Source: HGM11501 sp045123995 (GTDB lineage Bacteria; Bacillota; Clostridia; CAKSNL01; HGM11501). From it: a stretch of DNA of 64,000 nt. The position numbers and the translations under genes were made by a program. The stretch lies in contig JBGVKY010000026.1 in assembly GCA_045123995.1 (NCBI GenBank), positions 307,402 through 371,401 of the forward strand, given 5' to 3'. This document shows positions 5,971-14,398 of this stretch, piece after piece. Below the pieces are notes generated by a model. It worked only from the letters and a program-made list of their open reading frames with translations, was not told the origin of the DNA and made no database searches. The number at the start of each line of letters is the position of its first letter. The stretch's first letter is position 1.

Positions 5971-8567
5971 TTCGCATCATACCAGGAAAATCCACGGTTT
6001 CCGTCAGCAACTAAAGGCACGCTGAGCTTTGCCGCATTTTCCATTTCCCTTATTAAAATTTCTTCTGCCAGTTCTGCCTCTTCCTTATTTACTGACACAA
6101 TAAGCTCATCGTGTACCTGCAAAAGAAGATGAGCACTTTTTGTTTCTTTTAAGAGTGCCTTATAAACCTTGACCATGGCTATCTTTATAATATCTGCCGC
6201 CGTTCCCTGCACCGGGGCGTTCATTGCCGCACGCTCTCCGAAAGAACGCTGAACGAAATTACTTGCCAGTATTTCAGGAATATATCTTCTTCTGCCGAAC
6301 ATAGTTGTTACAAATCCTGTTTTTTTAGTAGCATCTACAGTTCTATCCATAAATTCTTTTATTTTGGGATAGGTATTAAAATAAGCCTCCATGTATCTTT
6401 TAGCTTCAGCCCTTGTCACATGAATATCCTTTGCAAGGCCGAATTCGCTTATTCCGTATACTATTCCAAAATTAACGGCTTTTGCACTTCTTCGCATGCT
6501 TTCCGTTACCTCTTCCTCGCTTACACCAAATATCTCCGATGCACACATACGGTGAATGTCCTTTGAGTCATTAAATGCTTTTTGCATAGCCTCGTCACCT
6601 GAAAGATGAGCTAAAACCCTTAATTCAATCTGGGAATAGTCTGCATCAAGCAAAATTCTCTCTTCGTTTTCTGCCTTGAACATTTTGCGAAGTTTTCTTC
6701 CCTCGTCCATTCTTACGGGAATGTTTTGTAAATTAGGCTCTGTTGAGCTTATTCTTCCTGTTGCTGTTACTGTCTGGTTAAAGGTCGAGTGAATTTTTCC
6801 CTCATCATCTATTAAAGGAAGCATGCCGTCAACATAGGTTCCCTTAAGTTTAGATAACTGGCGGTATTCAAGAATCGCTTCCACGATGGGATATTTGTCT
6901 GAAAGTTCCCCTAAAACTTCCGCATCCGTGGAATATCCCGTTTTGGTTTTCTTTATAACTGGAAGACTTAAATGCTCAAAAAGCACAATACCCATCTGCT
7001 TGGGAGAATTTATATTAAACTCTTCCCCTGCCATAAAATATATGCTGTCTTCCAGGGATTTAATTCTTATATCAAGTTCTTCCCCGTAGTGCTTAAGTTC
7101 TTCTTTGTCCACATAAAATCCGCGGATTTCCATGTCCGAGAGAACCTCTATCAAAGGAATCTCAACTTCATTCAATAAAAATTCCTGGTTGTTTTCTTCT
7201 ATTTTTTGTAAAATTACATTTTTAAGGTCGGCTATATTTTTTATAACCTCTCCTGCCACCTTTAATTTATCCTCGGCTTCTTTTATGAAATAGCCTTTCT
7301 TTGAATCTTCAATTTCTTCTGAGAGTCTTGATAAATACGAAAGGCAAAGGCGTGACAGTTTATAGTCTGATGCCGTAGGGTCTAAGATATATCCTCCGAT
7401 TTCCGGGTCAAAAGTGTAGTTTTTTATTAAAATATTCTTTTTTGACAAAAGCACAAAATCTTCCTTTATTCCGTGGGAGATTTTTTCTATATTTTCATTT
7501 TCAAAAATCTCTTTGAAAAGAGAAATATCTTCCTCGGTATAGTAGACTTTATCCTTTCCCTGAAATGCTATGGCATCAATATTTTTTTCAGAAGAGAAAA
7601 TGTAATATATAAAATGAGAAAGTCCAGAAAGCGCTTCTTTTATCTCTTTTTCGCCTGTTAAAAGATTGGCACATTCACATTCTTCATTTTCGTTTTTTTC
7701 CACCTTTAATCTTTCTATAAAGCTTTTGAATTCAAGTCGGGTGAAAATGTCTTTAAGCTTAGAGTTGTCATATTCCTTTACTTCGCAATCCTCTAAAGTT
7801 TCGCTTACGGGAGATTCCAAATCAATAGTTGCAAGCTCCTTGCTTAAATACGCCATATCACGCCCCTCTAAAAGCTTGTTTTTTGCAGAAGGACCGATTT
7901 TTGCCGTCTCCAGATTTTCATAGACTCCGTCAATACTCTTATACTGATTTATTAAGGAAAATGCGGTTTTCTCCCCTATTCCGCTGACACCGGGAATATT
8001 GTCAGAGGAGTCCCCCATAAGCCCTTTTACATCAATAAATTCCTTTGGCGTTACACCGTATTTATCAAAAACCGCATCTTCATCAAAGACATCAGTGGTG
8101 GTCGTTCCTTTAGATGTTACCGTAAGATATATCTTTGTGGTTTTTGTTGCCAGCTGCAAATCGTCCTTGTCTCCTGTCACTATGTCACATTCAATTCCCG
8201 AATCATTACATCTTTTTGCGATTGTTCCGATAATGTCATCCGCCTCATAGCCGGGAAGCTCCAAAATTTTAACGTTCATCGCAGATAAAACCTCTTTGAT
8301 TATGGGCATCTGCAAAAAAAGTTCCTCGGGCATTCCTTTTCTCTGGGCCTTGTATTCTGAGTAGCGCTTATGTCTGAAAGTAGGTTCTCTTAAGTCAAAT
8401 GCCACCGCCACATAGTCCGGATTTAAGGCATCAAAATTTTTAAAGAAAATATTCAGAAATCCGTAAACTGCATTTGTATATGTTCCTTCAGAATTTGTAA
8501 GTAGTTTTATGCCGTAGAATGCACGGTTCATAATACTGTTTCCGTCAATTATAAGAAATTTTTTCAT
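5967..8567 (-). CDS. polA: DNA polymerase I
   Basis: An 866-residue repair and lagging-strand polymerase. Residues 1-290 form the 5'-3' flap nuclease ('LIIDGNSIMNRAFYG', then 'GYEADDIIGTIA'). Residues about 300-480 correspond to the 3'-5' exonuclease fold, but the catalytic Asp/Glu motifs are not recognisable ('DPEIGGYILDP' stands where a DxE-type motif would be needed elsewhere), so proofreading is probably absent. Residues 490-866 are the polymerase: motif A 'DYSQIELRVLAHLSGD', motif B 'RRSAKAVNFGIVYGIS', motif C 'VHDELIV' (about 818-824). It starts 20 bases after the AraC regulator gene and may share its transcript. Confidence 0.95.
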   Translation of the reverse strand: MKKFLIIDGNSIMNRAFYGIKLLTNSEGTYTNAVYGFLNIFFKNFDALNPDYVAVAFDLREPTFRHKRYSEYKAQRKGMPEELFLQMPIIKEVLSAMNVKILELPGYEADDIIGTIAKRCNDSGIECDIVTGDKDDLQLATKTTKIYLTVTSKGTTTTDVFDEDAVFDKYGVTPKEFIDVKGLMGDSSDNIPGVSGIGEKTAFSLINQYKSIDGVYENLETAKIGPSAKNKLLEGRDMAYLSKELATIDLESPVSETLEDCEVKEYDNSKLKDIFTRLEFKSFIERLKVEKNENEECECANLLTGEKEIKEALSGLSHFIYYIFSSEKNIDAIAFQGKDKVYYTEEDISLFKEIFENENIEKISHGIKEDFVLLSKKNILIKNYTFDPEIGGYILDPTASDYKLSRLCLSYLSRLSEEIEDSKKGYFIKEAEDKLKVAGEVIKNIADLKNVILQKIEENNQEFLLNEVEIPLIEVLSDMEIRGFYVDKEELKHYGEELDIRIKSLEDSIYFMAGEEFNINSPKQMGIVLFEHLSLPVIKKTKTGYSTDAEVLGELSDKYPIVEAILEYRQLSKLKGTYVDGMLPLIDDEGKIHSTFNQTVTATGRISSTEPNLQNIPVRMDEGRKLRKMFKAENEERILLDADYSQIELRVLAHLSGDEAMQKAFNDSKDIHRMCASEIFGVSEEEVTESMRRSAKAVNFGIVYGISEFGLAKDIHVTRAEAKRYMEAYFNTYPKIKEFMDRTVDATKKTGFVTTMFGRRRYIPEILASNFVQRSFGERAAMNAPVQGTAADIIKIAMVKVYKALLKETKSAHLLLQVHDELIVSVNKEEAELAEEILIREMENAAKLSVPLVADGNRGFSWYDAK

Positions 8568-8587
8568 AATCTATCCTCTTTCGGGCT

Positions 8588-9424
8588 TTATTTTAATGAG
8601 TCTATCCTGTCAGATGGCTTCGAGCCGTACTTTTTCATATAAGCTCTGTAAAAAGCTGAATAATCTCTAAATCCACAGATTGTCGCCGCCTCAACGCTCC
8701 CAATTCCGCTTAAGATACGACTCCTCGCCAGCATGAGTCTTTTGGCTGTTATATATTCCCACACCGAAGTACCCGTTGCCTCTTTGAAGTTTCTGTTAAG
8801 CTGAGTTCTGCTGATAAAGAATTTGGTGCATATTTTTTCTATCGACAAAGGCTCGGTAAGGTGCAAATTTATATATTCCACTATCTTCATAGTCTGTTTG
8901 TTTCTTACCGTTGTATCTTCGTAAAGCTTTGCATCAAAAAGGGATGTAAGCTCAATAAGAATTGAAAACAAGAGAGCCTTTACCTTGACGCCATTGTCGT
9001 AGTTGTCTCCCCTGCAGTCATCCATTCTCTTAAAAAGCTCGTATATAACTGTATTTGCCACATTTAACCTGCTATATACGTTATTTTTTCCCAGAGGTCT
9101 TTCAAAAAATGGTCTTAAAAGCTTTCTTTCGGGGTCAAAGGAATCCACCAGGCTTGGAAGAAAATGTATTACAAAGCTCTCATAATTTTCATCCTCTTCT
9201 ATATGTGCCTTATGAAATTCACCCGGGCGCATCAAAATTACTTTTCCTTTTTCAAGCTTATGTTCCGAACCTTCAATTATATATCTTCCGTTTCCCTTAA
9301 AGACACAGTAAAGTTCACACATTTCATGGGTGTGTAAACTGTTTACTTCAAATGGCGGTCCTATAATACCGTGACCGAAAGCTATATCATCTATATAACA
9401 ATGACCGAATTTTTTTATAAGCAT
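8588..9424 (-). CDS. AraC-family transcriptional regulator
   Basis: A 278-residue regulator with an N-terminal cupin-like sensor domain ('HTHEMCELYCVFKGNGRYIIEG' region, split here: HTHEMCELYCVF, KGNGRYIIEG) and a C-terminal pair of helix-turn-helix units from about residue 175 ('IEKICTKFFISRTQLNRNFKE', given as IEKICTKFF, ISRTQLNRNFKE; then 'ATICGFRDYSAFYRAYMKKYG'). This architecture usually senses a sugar or its derivative and activates transcription. It lies between the MATE exporter and polA; a likely target is the sugar isomerase/oxidoreductase operon divergent from the MATE gene, whose promoter carries a direct repeat. That target is inferred from position only. Confidence 0.88.
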   Translation of the reverse strand: MLIKKFGHCYIDDIAFGHGIIGPPFEVNSLHTHEMCELYCVFKGNGRYIIEGSEHKLEKGKVILMRPGEFHKAHIEEDENYESFVIHFLPSLVDSFDPERKLLRPFFERPLGKNNVYSRLNVANTVIYELFKRMDDCRGDNYDNGVKVKALLFSILIELTSLFDAKLYEDTTVRNKQTMKIVEYINLHLTEPLSIEKICTKFFISRTQLNRNFKEATGTSVWEYITAKRLMLARSRILSGIGSVEAATICGFRDYSAFYRAYMKKYGSKPSDRIDSLK

Positions 9425-9478
9425 TTTAATTTCTCCTTCCCAAAGAAACTACCATTAAACCTTTATTATCCCCGTAAT

Positions 9479-10843
9479 CTATAAGTCAGATTGGTCCCGG
9501 GGAAGTTTTTTCAAAAACTGTAGTACAAGGGGTGCTGAAATGAAAAACGTAATAACGTCTGCTATCGCCTGAGATGACTGAATTCCAAAAAGTCCAAAGG
9601 CTTTTGTCAGTATAAGCAAAATAGGAATAAACAATATACCGCTTCTAAGCATTGACAAAAAGGTTGCCTTTTTATTTTCCCCTATACTCTGGAAAAGCAT
9701 ATTCGAACAGATTGTCATAGGATGGAAAAAGAGGGACAAAAGCTGTAATTTAAGGCTTAGCGTGCCTATCTCTATAACCAATGGGTCATCTCGGAAAAGC
9801 TCTATCAAGTGATTTGAAAACATCAGCCCGATTATAACAAATGCCCCAAGAAGCACCTCTCCTGCTCCAAAGGTAAAGAAAAATGCTTTTTTAACTCTCG
9901 AATATATCCTTGCTCCATAGTTAAATGATGCCACAGGCTGAAAGCCCTGTCCGATACCAAGTCCCACTGCAAAGATGAAGAATGTAATTCTGTTTACAAT
10001 AGACATTGCAGCAATTGCCGGATCTCCTCCGATTTCTCCCGCCAAATTATTAAGAGTCATAGTTGCCATACTGGTTAATCCCTGACGGCAAAGGCTTGGA
10101 AATCCCGTTGCCATAATCTTGAATATCCCCTTTGGATTCTCCTTTGCAAGCTTCACACTAAGCTTGCTTAAAGTTTTTCCTCTATAGAACATAGAAAGCA
10201 AAATCAAAAATCCCACAAGCTGTGAAAGTGCAGTTGAAAGCCCTGCCCCCGCAATCCCCATATCAAAACCAAATATAAGTATCGGGTCGAATATTATATT
10301 CAAAACTCCTCCTATAGTAAGTCCAATCATGGCAAAAAATGCTTTTCCCTCGTATCTTAAAATGTTATTGAGTGCAAAGCTTGTCATGGTAACCGGACAG
10401 GCAAGAAGAATATATATTCCGTATTCCTTTGCATAAGGAAGAATTGTTTCGGTACTGCCAAGTATCCGCATGAGTGGCTCAATGAATATAAGACCGAAAA
10501 CGCTGATCATCGTGCCCACCATAAGGCACGCCAGAACGCTTAAAGATGCAAAAACACTTGCACTTTGCGCATCCTTTTCTCCAAGTTTTCTTGCAATCAA
10601 GCTCCCTGCTCCATGGCCGAACATAAATCCAAAAGCCTGAATGATTGCCATCAGTCCGAACACAACTCCCACCGCACCGCTGGCACTGTTTCCAAGTTCA
10701 CTTACAAAGTAAGTATCTGCCATATTATAAATGTTTGTAACCAGCATGCTGATTGTTGTGGGAATACCAAGTGTAATTACCAACTTAGGTATAGGCCATG
10801 TGGTCATTTTTTTATATTGATTTATTTCTTTGGTGTTTGTCAT
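9479..10843 (-). CDS. MATE-family multidrug/cation efflux transporter
   Basis: A 454-residue polytopic membrane protein with about twelve helices in two related halves. 'GIPTTISMLVTNIYNMADTYFV' (split: GIPTTISMLV, TNIYNMADTYFV) near the N-terminus and 'GFPSLCRQGLTSMATMTLNN' near residue 245 are the paired starts of each MATE half. Members export cationic drugs or metabolites in exchange for Na+ or H+; the natural substrate here is unknown. The ribosome site is GAGATGG. It is divergent from the sugar isomerase gene and 54 bases upstream of the AraC gene on the same strand. Confidence 0.92.
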   Translation of the reverse strand: MTNTKEINQYKKMTTWPIPKLVITLGIPTTISMLVTNIYNMADTYFVSELGNSASGAVGVVFGLMAIIQAFGFMFGHGAGSLIARKLGEKDAQSASVFASLSVLACLMVGTMISVFGLIFIEPLMRILGSTETILPYAKEYGIYILLACPVTMTSFALNNILRYEGKAFFAMIGLTIGGVLNIIFDPILIFGFDMGIAGAGLSTALSQLVGFLILLSMFYRGKTLSKLSVKLAKENPKGIFKIMATGFPSLCRQGLTSMATMTLNNLAGEIGGDPAIAAMSIVNRITFFIFAVGLGIGQGFQPVASFNYGARIYSRVKKAFFFTFGAGEVLLGAFVIIGLMFSNHLIELFRDDPLVIEIGTLSLKLQLLSLFFHPMTICSNMLFQSIGENKKATFLSMLRSGILFIPILLILTKAFGLFGIQSSQAIADVITFFISAPLVLQFLKKLPRDQSDL

Positions 10844-10951
10844 TTTTCCATCTCTTTTCGCAGTTATCAGGCATTTATCCCATATCTACTTAATACCAAA
10901 ATAATTTATTTATTCCGCTATTACACTAAATAAGGCACGGATTACATTCAC

Positions 10952-10966
10952 TGATATATCATATCA
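10952..10966. promoter_or_regulatory. Palindrome in the MATE / sugar-isomerase intergenic region
   Basis: TGATAT-ATC-ATATCA, a perfect 6-base inverted repeat with a 3-base centre. It could be an operator for either divergent gene; no regulator is assigned. Confidence 0.35.
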
Positions 10967-10975
10967 CAAAATGGC

Positions 10976-11011
10976 ACAATTTGCAATATAAAAAAAGAAA
11001 CAATTTGCTAT
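10976..11011 (+). promoter_or_regulatory. Direct repeat upstream of the sugar-isomerase promoter
   Basis: ACAATTTGCAAT (10976-10987) and ACAATTTGCTAT (11000-11011) repeat with a 24-base period, the second touching the -35 box. Two direct half-sites next to a -35 are typical of AraC-family activators; binding by the regulator at 8.6-9.4 kb is inference. Confidence 0.5.
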
Positions 11012-11039
11012 TGACTTAAAAAAAACAATAGTGTAATAT
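11011..11039 (+). promoter_or_regulatory. Sigma-A promoter of the isomerase/oxidoreductase operon
   Basis: -35 TTGACT (11011-11016), 17-base spacer, -10 TAATAT (11034-11039). Confidence 0.7.
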
Positions 11040-11076
11040 ACACTTGTATTCCACAAATACACAAGGAGGTAGTATA

Positions 11077-11865
11077 ATGCAAATAGGTGCACAGCTTTAC
11101 ACTTTATGCAGTAATATGCAAACACTCGAAGGCTTTGAAACATCCCTTAAAAAAGTGGCTGAAATGGGCTACAAAACAGTTCAGGTTTCAGGCACCTGCG
11201 CCTACGAACCCGAGTGGCTTCGTGACAAGCTCCAGGAAAACAACTTAAAGTGTGTTCTTACACACATCAATCCCCAGAGGATTGCTGATGAAACCGAAAA
11301 GGTTGTAGAGGAAAACAAAATTTTCGGCTGCAATCACATTGGTATCGGCGGCATGCCTAATGAAATGAGAGGAACATTGGAAGGCTATAAAGAATTTAAG
11401 AAAATCTTCCTCCCCGCCGCTCTCAAAATGCGTGATATGGGTGTAAAGCTCATGTATCACAACCATTGGTTCGAATTTGAAAAGCTTGACGGTCTCGATG
11501 TTTTAGAGCGTCTGGCAGAAGACTTTCCCGAAGATGCTTTGGGATTCACATTGGACTTAGGTTGGGCAGCTTTCGGTGAAAAAGACGTGGTTAAGGTTAT
11601 TCACGACTTAAAAGGCCGTCTTCCCATTATACACTTAAAAGACTACAAGCCTTTGCCCGAGGACGGAAGATTCAATAATGTTCCTGTTTATCTTCGCCCC
11701 ATATACGAGGGCATGCTGGACTATGACGCATACATAAAAGCTCTTTATGAGGTTGGCTGCGAATACGCCCTGGTTGAGCAGGACTACACCTACGACGAAG
11801 ACGCATTCGACTGCTTAAAAAGAAGCTATGACAATGTAACAAAGAAATTCCCCGAAATGAAATAA
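11077..11865 (+). CDS. Sugar phosphate isomerase/epimerase-like TIM-barrel protein
   Basis: A 262-residue protein of the xylose-isomerase-like TIM-barrel (AP endonuclease 2) superfamily. 'MYHNHWFEF' and 'GFTLDLGWAAFGEKD' carry the metal-binding His, Glu and Asp expected for such isomerases, and 'IIHLKDYK' is the downstream metal/His motif. Members isomerise or epimerise keto-sugars and inosose-type compounds. The start is the ATG at 11077 behind AAGGAGG; the upstream in-frame ATG has no ribosome site. The next gene, an NAD-dependent oxidoreductase 16 bases downstream, is the usual partner of these isomerases. The substrate is unknown. Confidence 0.85.
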   Translation: MQIGAQLYTLCSNMQTLEGFETSLKKVAEMGYKTVQVSGTCAYEPEWLRDKLQENNLKCVLTHINPQRIADETEKVVEENKIFGCNHIGIGGMPNEMRGTLEGYKEFKKIFLPAALKMRDMGVKLMYHNHWFEFEKLDGLDVLERLAEDFPEDALGFTLDLGWAAFGEKDVVKVIHDLKGRLPIIHLKDYKPLPEDGRFNNVPVYLRPIYEGMLDYDAYIKALYEVGCEYALVEQDYTYDEDAFDCLKRSYDNVTKKFPEMK

Positions 11866-11881
11866 GAAAAGGAGCATTTTT

Positions 11882-12958
11882 ATGAAAGTAATTAAATTAG
11901 GTATCCTTGGTATAGGCCGAATCGGCTGGCCTATGGCAAAAGATGAAATCGACAAATTCTATTCAGATAAATATAAAATTGTTGCAGCCTGCGACCTTAT
12001 TGAAGAACGTCGTGACAGAATGGCTAACACCTTCGGTTGTAAGACATATTCCGATTACGAAGAAATGCTTAAGCAGGAAGATATTGATATAATTTATGTT
12101 GCAACACGCTCCTGCGACCACCACAAGCATACACTCATGGCTCTTAACGCAGGAAAGGATGTTCTTCTTGAAAAGCCCGCAACAGTTTCCTATGAAGAAA
12201 TTCTTGATTTATATAAGTATGCAAATAAGGAAGGAACTCCCAGACTTTTCGTGCATCAGCAGAGACGTTTTGAAGATGCATTTATGAAAATTATGGATAT
12301 AGTAAATTCCGGTAAGCTTGGTAAGATTTATGAAATCAATACCGAGCAGAATGACTTCCAGCACAGAGATGACTGGCAGACAATTTCTGAATTCGGTGGC
12401 GGACAGCTTCTTAACTGGGGTCCCCACATCATTGACCAGTCACTCAAGCTTTTAGGAACATCTTCATTTGAAATGCAGAGCTACCTGCATCAGGTAACCG
12501 CAGGCGGTGATTGCGAAGACCATTTACGCATACGTTTTATCGGCGATAACGACCGAGTTGTTAATATGTGCATCAGCGGTGGCAAAGCATTAAAACGAGG
12601 CAGAAATTATGAGGTATTCGGTGACAGAGGCTCTGCCGTATTCGAAGACGGTAAAATCAAGCTTCGTTACATAGATCCCGCTCAGGAGGTTCCCGAAATA
12701 ATCTCCAGTCCCGATACTCCAGGTGCAACTTTCGGAAAAACAGGTACTTATGAATCTGCCTTCAAAATCAATTGGGTTGAAGAAGAGATGGAGGCTGTTG
12801 CAGGCGGAACTACCGTTGCAAACTTCTGGCAGTACCTTTACGATTCTTACGTAAACGGAGCAGAATTCCCCATTACTGATACTGACATTTTAGCTATCAT
12901 GCAGACAATCAGCATGGTTAAGGCACAGAACAAGCACATAATGAGATACGGCAAATAA
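11882..12958 (+). CDS. Gfo/Idh/MocA-family NAD(P)-dependent oxidoreductase
   Basis: A 358-residue dehydrogenase. 'GILGIGRIGWPMA' (about 8-20) is the Rossmann dinucleotide-binding loop, 'LLEKPATVSYEE' (about 97-108) holds the family's EKP catalytic lysine, and 'NWGPHIIDQSLKLLG' (about 178-192) holds the conserved His-Ile-Asp of the substrate site. Relatives oxidise inositols, 1,5-anhydro-sugars and related polyols or keto-sugars. With the isomerase immediately upstream, it looks like a two-step sugar conversion module. It is closed by a strong terminator. Confidence 0.88.
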   Translation: MKVIKLGILGIGRIGWPMAKDEIDKFYSDKYKIVAACDLIEERRDRMANTFGCKTYSDYEEMLKQEDIDIIYVATRSCDHHKHTLMALNAGKDVLLEKPATVSYEEILDLYKYANKEGTPRLFVHQQRRFEDAFMKIMDIVNSGKLGKIYEINTEQNDFQHRDDWQTISEFGGGQLLNWGPHIIDQSLKLLGTSSFEMQSYLHQVTAGGDCEDHLRIRFIGDNDRVVNMCISGGKALKRGRNYEVFGDRGSAVFEDGKIKLRYIDPAQEVPEIISSPDTPGATFGKTGTYESAFKINWVEEEMEAVAGGTTVANFWQYLYDSYVNGAEFPITDTDILAIMQTISMVKAQNKHIMRYGK

Positions 12959-12961
12959 AAT

Positions 12962-12990
12962 AAAAAAGTTGGGCGTTGCCCAACTTTTTT
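12962..12990. terminator. Bidirectional terminator
   Basis: AGTTGGGC/GCCCAACT stem with a GTT loop flanked by A and T runs, between the oxidoreductase gene and the oppositely oriented rubrerythrin gene. Confidence 0.9.
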
Positions 12991-12993
12991 ATT

Positions 12994-13530
12994 TTAATAA
13001 TTTTCAGCGTGGATTTCAAAATAGCTCTTGGGGTGAGCACAGGTGGGGCACATTTCGGGAGCTTTTGTTCCCACAATGATATGACCGCAGTTTCTGCATT
13101 CCCACACCTTAACTTCGCTCTTTTCAAAAACTTCTGCTGTTTCTACATTTTTAAGGAGCGCACGGTATCTTTCTTCGTGATGCTTTTCAATGGCTGCAAC
13201 AAGACGGAATTTAGCCGCAAGGTCTAAAAAGCCTTCTTCCTCCGCATCCTTTGCAAAGCCCTCGTACATATCTGTCCATTCATAATTCTCGCCCTCGGCA
13301 GCGTGAAGAAGATTTTCTTTTGTATCTCCTATTCCGCTGAGCTCTTTAAGCCACAGTTTAGCATGTTCCTTTTCGTTGTCAGCAGTTTTTAAGAAGAGTG
13401 CCGCAATCTGCTCAAAGCCTTCTTTCTTCGCCTTTGAAGCAAAATATGTATACTTGTTTCTTGCCATAGACTCCCCGGCAAAAGCTGCCTCCAGATTCTT
13501 TTCTGTTTTAGTGCCCTTGTACTTATTCAT
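12994..13530 (-). CDS. rbr: Rubrerythrin
   Basis: A 178-residue peroxidase that reduces hydrogen peroxide to water in anaerobes. Residues 1-135 form the ferritin-like four-helix diiron domain with the two ExxH-type elements ('ADNEKEHAKLW' and 'AIEKHHEERY'). The C-terminal rubredoxin-like domain has CxxC pairs at Cys145/Cys148 and Cys161/Cys164 that bind one iron. It is the last gene of the operon with an FTR-like protein and thioredoxin, 12 bases after trxA, so its electrons may come from this small redox chain. Classical length and domain order. Confidence 0.95.
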   Translation of the reverse strand: MNKYKGTKTEKNLEAAFAGESMARNKYTYFASKAKKEGFEQIAALFLKTADNEKEHAKLWLKELSGIGDTKENLLHAAEGENYEWTDMYEGFAKDAEEEGFLDLAAKFRLVAAIEKHHEERYRALLKNVETAEVFEKSEVKVWECRNCGHIIVGTKAPEMCPTCAHPKSYFEIHAENY

Positions 13531-13542
13531 ACTAATCCTCCT

Positions 13543-13851
13543 TTAATCTAAAAGCTCCAAAACCTTTTCCTTAGGCATATAGCCAAGGGCAGATTTTAAG
13601 ACTTTTTTATCTTTTAATACCACAAGATAAGGAATGCTCGTTACGTTAAATGCCGATGCCAGTTCTCCTTCTTCATCAACGTTTACCTTACCTACTATAT
13701 ATTCACCATTGGATTCTTCCGCAATTTCAGATATAATGGGAGAAATCATCTGACATGGACCGCACCAACTTGCCCAGAAATCAATTAAAACTTTCTTATC
13801 CTGATTTAATATTTCTTCAAAATTATCTTTTGTTATTTTAATTTCGCTCAT
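13543..13851 (-). CDS. trxA: Thioredoxin
   Basis: A 102-residue thioredoxin-fold protein with the active site WCGPC (Cys30 and Cys33) and the cis-proline segment 'TSIPYLVV' near residue 73. It transfers electrons as a dithiol in the cytosol. It lies 12 bases after the FTR-like gene and 12 bases before rubrerythrin. No NADPH thioredoxin reductase is nearby, which suggests that the FTR-like neighbour reduces it with electrons from ferredoxin. Confidence 0.95.
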   Translation of the reverse strand: MSEIKITKDNFEEILNQDKKVLIDFWASWCGPCQMISPIISEIAEESNGEYIVGKVNVDEEGELASAFNVTSIPYLVVLKDKKVLKSALGYMPKEKVLELLD

Positions 13852-13863
13852 GATTTTTCTCCT

Positions 13864-14064
13864 TTAATCTTTAGATTTATAGTAGAGCATACAGTGGCAA
13901 AAACCCTCAAAATCCGGGTCCTTTATTTTTTCTCTGAATTCCTTGCACATACATTTAGTATCTTCACTTTTTTCAAGTATGCAGGGGCAATATCCACCTT
14001 TTTTGGAAAGGCCCTCTTTTATAACCCTTACAACTTCTTTATCGGGATTGAGCTTTAGCGCCAT
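13864..14064 (-). CDS. Ferredoxin-thioredoxin reductase catalytic-subunit-like protein (minimal, 66 aa)
   Basis: A very small protein with three CxC pairs: Cys26-Pro-Cys28, Cys38-Met-Cys40 and Cys56-His-Cys58, ending 'FCHCMLYY'. Plant-type ferredoxin-thioredoxin reductase (FTR) uses the same CPC...CxC...CHC set to hold a 4Fe-4S cluster next to a redox disulfide, and ends with the same CHCM-L/F element. The distance from the first to the last Cys is 32 residues, as in the plant enzyme, but the middle pair is shifted toward the N-terminus. It is first in an operon with thioredoxin, which fits ferredoxin-driven thioredoxin reduction. No variable subunit is visible. Confidence 0.8.
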   Translation of the reverse strand: MALKLNPDKEVVRVIKEGLSKKGGYCPCILEKSEDTKCMCKEFREKIKDPDFEGFCHCMLYYKSKD

Positions 14065-14098
14065 CTTTATCCTCCAGTGTAATATTTTTCTTATTTAT

Positions 14099-14127
14099 AT
14101 AATAAATCATTAAAAATATTTTGTCAA
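14099..14127 (-). promoter_or_regulatory. Sigma-A promoter of the FTR-like/trxA/rbr operon
   Basis: -35 TTGACA (14122-14127), 17-base spacer, -10 TATTAT (14099-14104), minus strand; the only promoter seen for the three genes. Confidence 0.75.
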
Positions 14128-14176
14128 TAACAATCCTTTTTTCCTTAAAAACTTTATTCTTTTTAACATTATCCTC

Positions 14177-14205
14177 TTGACAAATTCCCGAAAATATGGT
14201 ATCCT
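14177..14205 (+). promoter_or_regulatory. Sigma-A promoter of tRNA-Leu
   Basis: Consensus -35 TTGACA (14177-14182), 17-base spacer, -10 TATCCT (14200-14205), 14 bases before the tRNA. Confidence 0.8.
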
Positions 14206-14219
14206 ATTTCTTGTGGTAA

Positions 14220-14308
14220 GCCCGAGTGGCGGAACTGGCAGACGCACAGGACTTAAAATCCTGCGACCGTTAAAAGTCGTACCGGTTCGATTCCGGTCTC
14301 GGGCACCA
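14220..14308 (+). tRNA. tRNA-Leu (anticodon TAA)
   Basis: An 89-base class II tRNA with the CCA end encoded. The acceptor stem is GCCCGAG/CTCGGGC; the anticodon loop CTTAAAA between GGA-type stem arms gives anticodon TAA (reads UUA). A long variable arm (CCGTT..AGTCGT region) and the T-arm CCGGTTCGATTCCGG complete it. It has its own promoter and terminator, so it is transcribed alone. Confidence 0.95.
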
Positions 14309-14309
14309 G

Positions 14310-14341
14310 AAAAAAGCAAGTCGAAAGACTTGCTTTTTTTG
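14310..14341 (+). terminator. Terminator of tRNA-Leu
   Basis: GCAAGTC/GACTTGC stem, GAAA loop, A and T flanks. Confidence 0.88.
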
Positions 14342-14362
14342 TTTTTTATCTCTTGCAAATAT

Positions 14363-14391
14363 AAAAAGTCACTTCTCTGAAGTGACTTTTT
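14363..14391 (-). terminator. Terminator of the ABC/DUF5696 operon
   Basis: AAGTCACTTC/GAAGTGACTT stem with a 3-base loop and A5/T5 flanks, 8 bases after the last permease gene on the minus strand. Confidence 0.85.
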
Positions 14392-14398
14392 ATTTATT

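Noticed and set aside
5967..8567. Proofreading exonuclease activity in DNA polymerase I
   Set aside because: The exonuclease-fold region lacks the recognisable metal-binding acidic motifs, so only the fold is likely kept.
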